A stretch of 5,264 bases of DNA. Source: Chloroflexota bacterium (GTDB taxonomy: Bacteria; Chloroflexota; Dehalococcoidia; GIF9; AB-539-J10). Under the pieces are notes generated by a model. The model saw only the letters and a list, made by a program, of their open reading frames with translations, had not been told where the DNA came from and searched no databases. The position numbers and the translations under genes are program-made. Where the stretch lies: contig JADFUX010000018.1 in assembly GCA_015222255.1 (NCBI GenBank), forward strand, positions 1 to 5,264, written 5' to 3'. This document shows positions 1 to 5,264 of the stretch, piece by piece; within the stretch, counting starts at the first letter, position 1, and each line of letters starts with the position of its first letter.

Positions 1-531
1 CGGCAATATGTGGTGGACAGTCAAAGGCACCATTAAACACCATGTAGCCAGAACTCCCAGTATGGATCCCATCGACATATAACGACTACGCACGGCAACC
101 CCAGCCCAAACTCCAGTACCAAACAAAGCCACCGGTGGGTAAAGAGCATACATCGTGCCGAAAAAGGCCGCTACCCCGCTACCACCTTTGAACTTCCTAA
201 ATATGGACCAGTTATGTCCTGCTATTACAGCTAAGCCAGCCATCACCTGCGCTACTTGCCAGTTGACAGTTATTCCGCCAACAGTCAGGACATCGGAACC
301 TACGATCAGTTTAGCTAGCATGACCGCAGCTAGAGCCTTGCTCAAATCAAGAGCAATGGTCACAACCCCAGCCTTAGTTCCTACCGTTCGCATCACGTTG
401 GTGGCTCCAGTCTTGCCGCTTCCATGCTTGCTGATATCGACTTTACCCTTCAACCGACCTATGATGAGGCCAAAAGGAATGGAACCAATAAGGTAAGCGA
501 CAATCACCACAGCAACAAGTTCAACAATCAT
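1..531 (-). CDS. plsY: Glycerol-3-phosphate acyltransferase PlsY, 3'-truncated by window edge
   Basis: This is an integral-membrane acyltransferase that moves an acyl group from acyl-phosphate to the sn-1 position of glycerol-3-phosphate, the first step of phospholipid synthesis with PlsX. I translated 177 codons from the minus strand; the C-terminus (family about 200 residues) lies outside the window. Visible family signatures are GSIPFG at 16-21, GSGKTGATN at 37-45, GHNW at 105-108, FKGGSGVA at 114-121 and RYMSMGS at 150-156. Hydrophobic stretches at about 4-25, 54-77, 94-111, 122-145 and 152-172 fit the multi-pass topology. The ATG at 531-529 overlaps the der stop (ATGA). An SD-like AGGTGGTG (544-537) lies 5 nt upstream inside the last der codons, so translation is probably coupled. 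Two motif positions differ from the common family forms: Lys40 where Asn is usual, and Ser118 where FKGGKG has Lys. Identification is firm; activity cannot be judged from sequence alone. Confidence 0.95.
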   Translation of the reverse strand, partial: MIVELVAVVIVAYLIGSIPFGLIIGRLKGKVDISKHGSGKTGATNVMRTVGTKAGVVTIALDLSKALAAVMLAKLIVGSDVLTVGGITVNWQVAQVMAGLAVIAGHNWSIFRKFKGGSGVAAFFGTMYALYPPVALFGTGVWAGVAVRSRYMSMGSILGVLATWCLMVPLTVHHILP

Positions 532-1871
532 GTTTTCACCACCTGTCTCCTCTTACTGCTCTTGCGAGCGGGCCTCACGAATATCAGCCGGAGGGGGGTA
601 CCACGAAAGCCGAAGTTCCGCCGCAGCTCGTTTTCCAGATAACGTTTATATGAGAAATGAACCAGCTCGGGGTCATTGACTTGTACCACAAAAGTTGCGG
701 GGCTAATTCTGTCTTGATAAGCTCGGGTGATACGTAGCTGCTTAGAGCCACTCCGTGGGGGAGGATGGTTGGCTACTGCCTGGTCAACAACCTCTTTCAC
801 TGCTGAATTTGCCACCCTCTTCTGCCCCTCCTGCCGTACTTGCCACGCTTGCGGCAAGATTCTTTCTACACCCCACCCCAACTTGGCAGAAATGTATACC
901 ATAGGCACATGAGATAGGAACTTGAGCCGCCGCTCGAAATACCGCTTGAATTCTACTCTCTGCTCCTGAGGAACAAGATCCCATTTATTCACTAACAGAG
1001 CCATGCCTTTGCCAGCCTCGATAATATAACCCCCGATGTGCATGTCTTGAGCAATAACGAACTCGCTGGCATCGATTAGCAATAACGCTACGTCACATCG
1101 GTTGATAGCTTGAAGGGCACGAAGCAAACCGTAATAGTCAACGCCAGCATCAACCCTCCCCCGTCGCTTAATGCCCGCCGTATCAACAAGCACAACCTCA
1201 TTATTATCCCAATGCACTATAGCGTCAAGAGCGTCACGAGTTGTCCCTGGAGACTCATCAACAATAGCCCTTTCCTCGCCCAAGAGGACGTTCATCAACG
1301 TCGACTTGCCTACATTGGGTCGCCCCACAATGGCTAGTTTGAATTTCCCCGACTCTTCAGCAGCAACACCCAATGGAGGAAGAGAAGCCAACACTGCCCC
1401 CATCAACTCGTCTATCCCCCGATTATGATGAGCGCTAATGGCTATGGGCGTACCAATGCCCAAGCGATAGAAGTCAGTCACTCGATCGCTCTGCTTAACG
1501 GAGTCTACCTTATTTGCCGTTAGGATTACAGGCTTACCGCCACCACGCAGTATGTCAGCTATCTCTTCATCAGCAGCAATAGCCCCATCGCAAGCATCTA
1601 CCAAGAAGATAATGCTATCCGCGTGACAAATAGCTGCCTCCACCTGCTCCTTGACCTTTTGCTCCAAAACCGTGCTCGGCTTTGCTTGCCAGCCACCGGT
1701 ATCAATCAGAGTTAGCTCCTGCCCTCCCCAGGAAGCGGAAGCAATAACGCGATCTCGGGTGATGCCTGGCAAATCGCCAACGATGGCCAGACGCCTGCCC
1801 ACCAACCGGTTAAGCAGTGTAGACTTGCCAACATTGGTTCTGCCCACAATAGCTACAATAGGTTTTGTCAT
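528..1871 (-). CDS. der: Ribosome-assembly GTPase Der (EngA), double G domain
   Basis: Der is an essential bacterial GTPase that acts in maturation of the 50S ribosomal subunit in the cytoplasm. The 447-residue product has the full family layout. The first G domain has GRTNVGKS at 10-17, ITRD at 37-40, DTGG at 57-60, NKVD at 120-123 and SAH at 146-148. The second has GRPNVGKS at 183-190, TTRD at 220-223, DTAG at 240-243, NKWD at 295-298 and SAK at 328-330. A KH-like C-terminal domain follows (about 345-435), with a short basic tail. Length is normal and all nucleotide-binding motifs are intact. The first P-loop has Thr12 where Pro is usual, a mild change. The start ATG overlaps the argF stop as ATGA, and AGGGGA (1880-1875) is a fair SD 4 nt upstream. 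It is the middle gene of argF-der-plsY and is probably expressed from the argF promoter by coupling. Confidence 0.98.
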   Translation of the reverse strand: MTKPIVAIVGRTNVGKSTLLNRLVGRRLAIVGDLPGITRDRVIASASWGGQELTLIDTGGWQAKPSTVLEQKVKEQVEAAICHADSIIFLVDACDGAIAADEEIADILRGGGKPVILTANKVDSVKQSDRVTDFYRLGIGTPIAISAHHNRGIDELMGAVLASLPPLGVAAEESGKFKLAIVGRPNVGKSTLMNVLLGEERAIVDESPGTTRDALDAIVHWDNNEVVLVDTAGIKRRGRVDAGVDYYGLLRALQAINRCDVALLLIDASEFVIAQDMHIGGYIIEAGKGMALLVNKWDLVPQEQRVEFKRYFERRLKFLSHVPMVYISAKLGWGVERILPQAWQVRQEGQKRVANSAVKEVVDQAVANHPPPRSGSKQLRITRAYQDRISPATFVVQVNDPELVHFSYKRYLENELRRNFGFRGTPLRLIFVRPARKSSKRRQVVKT

Positions 1872-2797
1872 TTGTCCCCTGAGTCAGCCGGCAAGAGGAG
1901 TTTGGTCAGCAACACCTTCTGGAGATGGAGCCTGTTTTCTGCCTGGTCAAAGACCACCGAGTGAGAGTTCTCCAGGAGGCCATCAGCAATCTCTTCACCG
2001 CGATGAGCGGGCAAAGGATGCATAAACAAGGCATCTTCCTTCGCTAAGGATAATAGCCTATCATTCACCTGGTAACCAGAAAAGGCAATACGCCGCTTCT
2101 CTCCTTCGCTTTCCTGACCCATACTAGTCCACACGTCAGTATACACGATATCCGCTTCTGCGACCGCTTCAAAGGGGTCATTGGTGAGCCGAATTCTGCT
2201 GCCACTAAGGGCAGCAAACTCCCTACCCCGATTTGACATCTCATCGCTAATTCCATAGCCCAACGGGGAGGCAAAAGAGAAATTCATGCCGGTAAGCGAT
2301 GCAGCCAAGAGCAGGCTATTAGCCACATTATTGCCATCGCCGATGAATGCCAAAGTCAAGCCAGCAAGCTCGCCCTTCTTTTCATATATGGTAAGCAGGT
2401 CGGAAAGTGCTTGGCACGGATGCTCTAGATCACTGAGCGCGTTAATCACAGGCACCGATGAGCATTGAGCCAGAATATCTAGGGTCTCATACGAGAAAGT
2501 GCGGGCAGCGATACAATCGACATAGCGACTAAGCACTCGAGCCACATCACAAACCGACTCCCGCTTGCCTAAGCCCACTTCCTCCTGAGATAGATAGACA
2601 ACATGCCCACCCAACTGATGCATAGCCACCTCAAAGCTGACCCTCGTTCGCAAGGAAGGCTTCTCAAAGAGAAGAGCTAAGACTTTTCCTGAAAGAAGGC
2701 CTGTCCTGTCCCCCCGCTTCATAACCACTGCTTGCTCGATGACACTTTCGATCTCCTTGCCGCTAAGGTCGGATATCGAAAGCAGACCTTTCTTCAT
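1868..2797 (-). CDS. argF: Ornithine carbamoyltransferase, anabolic type
   Basis: The enzyme makes citrulline from ornithine and carbamoyl phosphate in arginine biosynthesis (cytoplasmic, family usually trimeric). From the chosen start the product is 309 residues, normal for the family. The carbamoyl-phosphate loop SLRTR is at 48-52 and HPCQ at 126-129. DGNN at 154-157 and DVWTSMGQE at 221-229 mark it as an ornithine rather than aspartate carbamoyltransferase. The ornithine-binding HCLPAHRG motif is present as HPLPAHRG (260-267), with Pro261 replacing the usual Cys. I chose the ATG at 2797-2795 because the family N-terminus (MKK..LS..DLS) begins there. The frame stays open to ATGs at 2815 and 2821, adding up to 8 non-conserved residues. 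Neither 2797 nor 2821 has a Shine-Dalgarno, but -10-like hexamers sit just upstream of each, so the message may be leaderless. The stop overlaps der by four bases. Function is confident; the exact start is less certain. Confidence 0.95.
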   Translation of the reverse strand: MKKGLLSISDLSGKEIESVIEQAVVMKRGDRTGLLSGKVLALLFEKPSLRTRVSFEVAMHQLGGHVVYLSQEEVGLGKRESVCDVARVLSRYVDCIAARTFSYETLDILAQCSSVPVINALSDLEHPCQALSDLLTIYEKKGELAGLTLAFIGDGNNVANSLLLAASLTGMNFSFASPLGYGISDEMSNRGREFAALSGSRIRLTNDPFEAVAEADIVYTDVWTSMGQESEGEKRRIAFSGYQVNDRLLSLAKEDALFMHPLPAHRGEEIADGLLENSHSVVFDQAENRLHLQKVLLTKLLLPADSGDK

Positions 2798-2805
2798 GCA
2801 ACTGT

Positions 2806-2814
2806 AGTATATCA
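2806..2814 (-). promoter_or_regulatory. Candidate extended -10 promoter of argF
   Basis: Read on the minus strand these bases are TGATATACT, an extended -10 pattern (TGnTATAAT-like, one mismatch in the hexamer). The predicted transcription start falls at about 2799, one or two bases before the argF ATG at 2797, which would explain the absence of a ribosome binding site. No recognisable -35 lies 16-18 bp upstream, which extended -10 promoters can tolerate. The palindromic TATAAT at 2832-2827 is a competing candidate. Assignment is by pattern only. Confidence 0.4.
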
Positions 2815-2824
2815 TGCCCATGAA

Positions 2825-2836
2825 GTATTATAATAC
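2825..2836. promoter_or_regulatory. Perfect 12-bp palindrome GTATTATAATAC: two-way -10 element and possible ARG-box-like operator
   Basis: The 12 bases are identical to their own reverse complement. They give TATAAT on the plus strand (2829-2834) for hpt-ade and TATAAT on the minus strand (2832-2827) for argF-der-plsY. Plus-strand initiation would be expected near 2840, about 66 nt before hpt. Minus-strand initiation would be near 2820, at the in-frame ATG at 2821. Neither direction has a good -35. The 14-base window 2824-2837 also agrees at 11 positions with the remembered E. coli ARG-box core TGAATWWWWATTCA, four of which are the loose W positions. Lying next to argF, it could be an ArgR operator. 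The palindrome is directly visible; both roles are inference. Confidence 0.45.
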
Positions 2837-2888
2837 AGAGCTACGAGGAGACCGCCTCTGTTGGAGCCCAACGCATTATTGCAGAGGC
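2835..2888 (+). promoter_or_regulatory. Structured 5' leader of hpt with alternative inverted repeats
   Basis: One pyrimidine-rich arm around 2854-2861 can pair in competing ways: ACAGAG 2835-2840 with CTCTGT 2856-2861, GAGG 2845-2848 with CCTC 2855-2858, or GCCTCTG 2854-2860 with CAGAGGC 2882-2888. Inside the last, TTGG 2861-2864 and CCAA 2868-2871 form a short hairpin with an AGC loop that stacks on the 7-bp stem, leaving a 10-nt bulge on the 3' side. No U-tract follows, so it is not a simple terminator. It matches no riboswitch class that I recognise. It may be an RNA switch, a stabilising hairpin, a DNA-level operator, or chance. Confidence 0.3.
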
Positions 2889-2906
2889 ACAGAGAACAAG
2901 AGAAGC

Positions 2907-3440
2907 ATGCCGCCTCAATCGAAGCTTAAGGTTCTTGTTGACCGTGAGGAGATCAGCAAAACCGTTGGAAGGCTAGCTTTCGAAATCAACAGGGATTATC
3001 GGGGGAAGGAGCCTTTGCTCATTGGTATCCTTAAAGGCTCTTTTGTTTTTATGGCCGACCTCATCCGTCACCTCGATTTGCCCCTGGAGATCGATTTTAT
3101 CAAGGTCTCCAGTTATGGTTCTGGTGACGAGAGCTCGGGAAAGGTTAGAATAGTCCAGGGGCTCAAGACACCCATAAGAGGTAGAGATGTTCTGGTGATC
3201 GAGGACATTGTGGACACCGGCATCACTGTCTCTTTCTTACTTGATTACTTAAGGAAGAAGAAGCCTGCTACTTTAAGACTTTGTGCCTTAACCCACAAGC
3301 CATCCCGCTGTCAGGTCCCGGTACCAATTGATTACCTTGGCCTCACCATACCTGATGGATTTGTCGTTGGTTATGGGCTTGATCTCAACGAGAGGTTCCG
3401 CCATTTGCCTGAAATTTGCGTGCTGGAGAGCGAGAAATGA
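2907..3440 (+). CDS. hpt: Hypoxanthine phosphoribosyltransferase
   Basis: This purine-salvage enzyme joins hypoxanthine (and usually guanine) to PRPP to give IMP (GMP) in the cytoplasm. The 177-residue product has the family's normal length and all active-site elements: the PPi loop LKG at 42-44, the flexible-loop start SSYGS at 68-72, the PRPP loop VIEDIVDTGIT at 97-107 with acidic E99/D100 and catalytic-type D103, purine-contacting K131, the F152-V153 stacking position, D159 and R165. The frame is open back to an ATG at 2814, but homology begins at about residue 9 of the chosen product. The longer form would run across the palindrome and argF promoter, so I chose the ATG at 2907. The SD there is weak (purine-rich AAGAGAAG only). 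The stop overlaps the ade start by ATGA. With ade next, its main substrate is probably hypoxanthine made by adenine deamination. Confidence 0.96.
   Translation: MPPQSKLKVLVDREEISKTVGRLAFEINRDYRGKEPLLIGILKGSFVFMADLIRHLDLPLEIDFIKVSSYGSGDESSGKVRIVQGLKTPIRGRDVLVIEDIVDTGITVSFLLDYLRKKKPATLRLCALTHKPSRCQVPVPIDYLGLTIPDGFVVGYGLDLNERFRHLPEICVLESEK
3425..3428 (+). promoter_or_regulatory. Ribosome binding site of ade
   Basis: GGAG inside the last codons of hpt lies 8 nt before the ATG at 3437. It decides between this start and an ATG at 3416, which has no comparable SD and would add seven residues (MRAGERE) with no family similarity. Confidence 0.75.
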
Positions 3441-5131
3441 ATTTGGCTGAGCTTATTTCCGTGGCTAGGGGTCAAATGCCACCCGATTTAGTCCTGAAAA
3501 ACGCCCGCATTATCAACACCTTTGTCGGGAAAGTGGAACAGGGCAACGTCGCTATTCATGATGGCAGGATTGCTGGCATAGGCGATTACGGGCAGGCGAA
3601 GCAGATTATCGATTTGCATGGTGATTACTTAGCTCCAGCGCTGATTGATGGTCATACCCATATAGAAAGCTCTATGCTTCACCCCACCCAGTATGCATGT
3701 GCCGTGGTACCCAGGGGAGTTCTGACTGTTGTCACCGACCTGCACGAAATCGCCAATGTATGCGGGCTTGCAGGCATAAGATTTGTCGCAAGCTGGGCAC
3801 AGAAATCACCGTTGGATATATTATGCATGGCCCCTTCTTGTGTGCCAGCAACTACCCTGGAAACGTCAGGTGCCAAAATCGGTGCTGAGGAGATACGAGA
3901 TATTCTAGCGTATCCGAACGTTATTGGCCTCGGGGAGGTGATGAACTTCCCCGGCGTTATCAATTGCGATAGGGAGGTTTTGGACAAGCTTACTGCCGCG
4001 AGAGGCAGGGTTATCGATGGGCACGCCCCCGGACTCAGTGGCAAAGAGCTTAACGCCTATATGGCGGCCGGAATTCTCTCTGAGCATGAATCCACTACAT
4101 TAGAAGAGGGGAAGGAAAAGCTGGAGCGGGGAATGTACCTGATGATTCGAGAGGGCTCTTCGGAGAAGAACCTTGATACTCTATTACCTTTAGTCACTGA
4201 TAATACCTACAAACGGTGTTTCTTTGTGGTCGACGACCGTAGCTGCTCCGACCTCCTTCACGACGGCGATGTGGATGCTGTGGTAAGAAAAGCTATCAGC
4301 AGGGGACTGGAGCCAATCCGAGCTCTGCAGATGGCGACAATCAACACTGCCGAGTATTTCAGGCTTCATGACAGAGGAGCCATCGCCCCGGGCTATCTAG
4401 CCGATCTCATCACCATCACCAATCTCCCCAAGCTAGAGATAGATACTGTGTTTTACCGAGGCAAAGTAGTGGCAGGGCGAGGTAAGCCTTTATTCTCGGT
4501 GCCAGCCACTCCTGGCGAGCTGACAGATACAGTGCGCGTGAAGCGACTCAACCTGCAATCGCTAAGGCTCTCCGCCACCGATGACACTCATCCAGTTATC
4601 GAAATCGTCCCGGGACAGATAGTTACTAAGAAACGGGTGGAGAAGGTGAAGGTCGAGGATGGTGCAATCATGCCCGATACCGAAAAGGACATTTTGAAGC
4701 TCGCGGTAGTGGAAAGGCACAGAGCCAGTGGTAATGTCGGTTTGGGGCTGGTTAAGGGCTTCGGCTTAAAGCGAGGCGCGTTAGCCTCTTCTATAGGTCA
4801 TGATTCCCACAACATAATAGCTGTAGGCGCTGACGATCTTGACATACTTAGGGCGATTGAGGAAATAGAGAATTTGCAAGGTGGGCTTGTTGTTTGTGCC
4901 AACCGCGAAATTCTCGCCTCTTTACCACTGCCAGTCGCAGGTCTGCTTTCTCTTGAGCCCCTGGACGAAGTTGTGTCTCAGTTTCAGAAATTGGAGGAGA
5001 CCGCCACTAGCTTGGGCGATTTGCCTCCAGCACCCTTCTCAATACTCTCCTTCCTTGCTCTGCCAGTTATTCCTGAGTTGAGGCTGACTGATTTGGGACT
5101 GGTGGACGTGGCGGAGTTTAGATTAATTTAG
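3437..5131 (+). CDS. ade: Adenine deaminase (amidohydrolase superfamily)
   Basis: Ade converts adenine to hypoxanthine and ammonia with a metal centre. The product is 564 residues, close to the usual 570-600. It has a small N-terminal beta domain, then the amidohydrolase barrel with DGHTHIESSM at 71-80 (metal-type H73 and H75), DLHEIANV at 101-108, GEVMNFPGV at 166-174 (E167), DGHAPGLSGKELNAY at 194-208 (H196), SEHE at 215-218 and VVDDRSC at 264-270 (D266/D267). The C-terminal Ade domain contains SIGHDSHNI at 452-460. These motifs separate Ade from the adenosine-deaminase-like adenine deaminases and from cytosine deaminase. Leu102 stands where family members usually have Pro (DPHE). The gene starts on the hpt stop (ATGA overlap) with its SD inside hpt, so synthesis is coupled to that of the next enzyme in the pathway. 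No clear rho-independent terminator follows the TAG. Confidence 0.96.
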   Translation: MNLAELISVARGQMPPDLVLKNARIINTFVGKVEQGNVAIHDGRIAGIGDYGQAKQIIDLHGDYLAPALIDGHTHIESSMLHPTQYACAVVPRGVLTVVTDLHEIANVCGLAGIRFVASWAQKSPLDILCMAPSCVPATTLETSGAKIGAEEIRDILAYPNVIGLGEVMNFPGVINCDREVLDKLTAARGRVIDGHAPGLSGKELNAYMAAGILSEHESTTLEEGKEKLERGMYLMIREGSSEKNLDTLLPLVTDNTYKRCFFVVDDRSCSDLLHDGDVDAVVRKAISRGLEPIRALQMATINTAEYFRLHDRGAIAPGYLADLITITNLPKLEIDTVFYRGKVVAGRGKPLFSVPATPGELTDTVRVKRLNLQSLRLSATDDTHPVIEIVPGQIVTKKRVEKVKVEDGAIMPDTEKDILKLAVVERHRASGNVGLGLVKGFGLKRGALASSIGHDSHNIIAVGADDLDILRAIEEIENLQGGLVVCANREILASLPLPVAGLLSLEPLDEVVSQFQKLEETATSLGDLPPAPFSILSFLALPVIPELRLTDLGLVDVAEFRLI

Positions 5132-5160
5132 CAGGTTTTGGGGGATTTGGTGAAAAGGGG

Positions 5161-5190
5161 TTGAAAAGAGACTCACAGTGGCGTTACCCT
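5161..5190 (+). promoter_or_regulatory. Weak candidate promoter for the right-edge gene
   Basis: The 86-bp gap after ade contains TTGAAA (5161-5166), a good -35, followed 18 bp later by TACCCT (5185-5190), a poor -10. Just upstream, TGAAAAG occurs twice, 11 bp apart (5151-5157 and 5162-5168). No hairpin terminator is visible in 5132-5217, so read-through from ade is equally possible. Confidence 0.2.
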
Positions 5191-5207
5191 TATTGGAAAT
5201 CTTGCAC

Positions 5208-5217
5208 AGGAGGTGAT
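5208..5217 (+). promoter_or_regulatory. Full-length Shine-Dalgarno sequence of the right-edge gene
   Basis: AGGAGGTGAT is a ten-base complement of the usual 16S rRNA 3' end. It sits directly before the GTG at 5218, with 4 nt between AGGAGG and the start. It supports GTG rather than the overlapping ATG at 5216, whose frame stops after five codons. Confidence 0.7.
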
Positions 5218-5264
5218 GTGGAGTTCAGTTTGACTAGAAGGCAGGAGATGCTCAGGGGAACGAG
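5218..5264 (+). CDS. N-terminus of a probable acyl-CoA dehydrogenase, cut by window edge
   Basis: Only 15 codons and two bases are present: a GTG start followed by EFSLTRRQEMLRGT. The pattern (M/V)-(D/E)-F-x-L-T-x-x-Q-x-x-L-R is typical of the N-terminal helix of FAD-dependent acyl-CoA dehydrogenases, which introduce the alpha-beta double bond in acyl-CoA oxidation. No catalytic or FAD-binding part is visible, so the family call rests on this short match. An in-frame ATG at 5248 is a less likely start because the strong SD is at 5208-5217. The gene may be a separate unit after hpt-ade. Confidence 0.5.
   Translation, partial: MEFSLTRRQEMLRGT

Noticed and set aside
155..642. Plus-strand open frames opposite plsY and the der 3' end
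   Set aside because: Both lie antisense to well-conserved plsY/der codons, show no recognisable domain and have no convincing SD; they are shadows.
1868..2797. Aspartate carbamoyltransferase, suggested by HPLP
   Set aside because: HPCQ, DGNN and DVWTSMGQE are signatures of the ornithine enzyme and the downstream AHRGEE also fits it.
2814..2906. 31-residue N-terminal extension of Hpt from the ATG at 2814
   Set aside because: It would run through the palindrome and overlap the argF 5' end. The sequence is unlike Hpt, and the normal family length is reached from 2907.
2840..2906. Purine riboswitch or intrinsic terminator upstream of hpt
   Set aside because: I could not find the conserved junction bases of the purine riboswitch or a GC stem followed by a U-run; only generic inverted repeats are present.
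3416..3436. Earlier start of Ade at 3416
   Set aside because: It has no SD and adds seven residues without family similarity; the ATG at 3437 has GGAG at 8 nt and the same ATGA coupling as the other junctions.
5132..5217. Rho-independent terminator after ade
   Set aside because: The region is G- and A-rich on the plus strand but has no inverted repeat with a following T-tract.
5216..5233. ATG start at 5216
   Set aside because: Its frame meets TGA after five codons; the overlapping GTG at 5218 stays open to the edge and gives a recognisable N-terminus.

Overview
The window is 5.26 kb of ordinary-looking bacterial chromosome. It carries two divergent gene clusters that point away from a 109-bp intergenic region at about 2798-2906. 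Coding density is high and base composition is intermediate. I see no insertion sequence, CRISPR array, tRNA, rRNA or other mobile feature. All recognisable proteins are bacterial in type (PlsY, double-G-domain Der, anabolic ornithine carbamoyltransferase, Hpt, Ade). A deep-branching bacterium such as a Chloroflexota/Dehalococcoidia-like lineage would fit the gene mix and the PlsY motif variants. That is a weak impression, not something the sequence proves.

Left half, minus strand, read from right to left: argF (ornithine carbamoyltransferase, arginine biosynthesis), then der (ribosome-assembly GTPase), then plsY (glycerol-3-phosphate acyltransferase, cut off by the window edge). Each gene overlaps the next by the four bases ATGA, so the three are almost certainly co-transcribed and translationally coupled although their functions are unrelated.

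Right half, plus strand: hpt (hypoxanthine phosphoribosyltransferase) and ade (adenine deaminase), again joined by an ATGA overlap. Together they form a two-step adenine to hypoxanthine to IMP salvage route. After an 86-bp gap, a strong Shine-Dalgarno sequence and a GTG codon open a further gene at the right edge. Its first 15 residues resemble the N-terminus of an acyl-CoA dehydrogenase.

The divergent intergenic region is the most interesting part. It holds a perfect 12-bp palindrome, GTATTATAATAC (2825-2836), which presents a consensus TATAAT -10 hexamer on both strands. The same bases match 11 of 14 positions of the E. coli-type ARG-box core as I remember it. argF has no visible Shine-Dalgarno; instead, -10-like hexamers lie about 5-8 nt before two in-frame ATGs, which suggests a leaderless or nearly leaderless transcript. 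The hpt side has a leader of roughly 65 nt with mutually exclusive inverted repeats. I found no clear evidence of a wholly new system. The unusual points are regulatory architecture and a few substitutions in conserved motifs.
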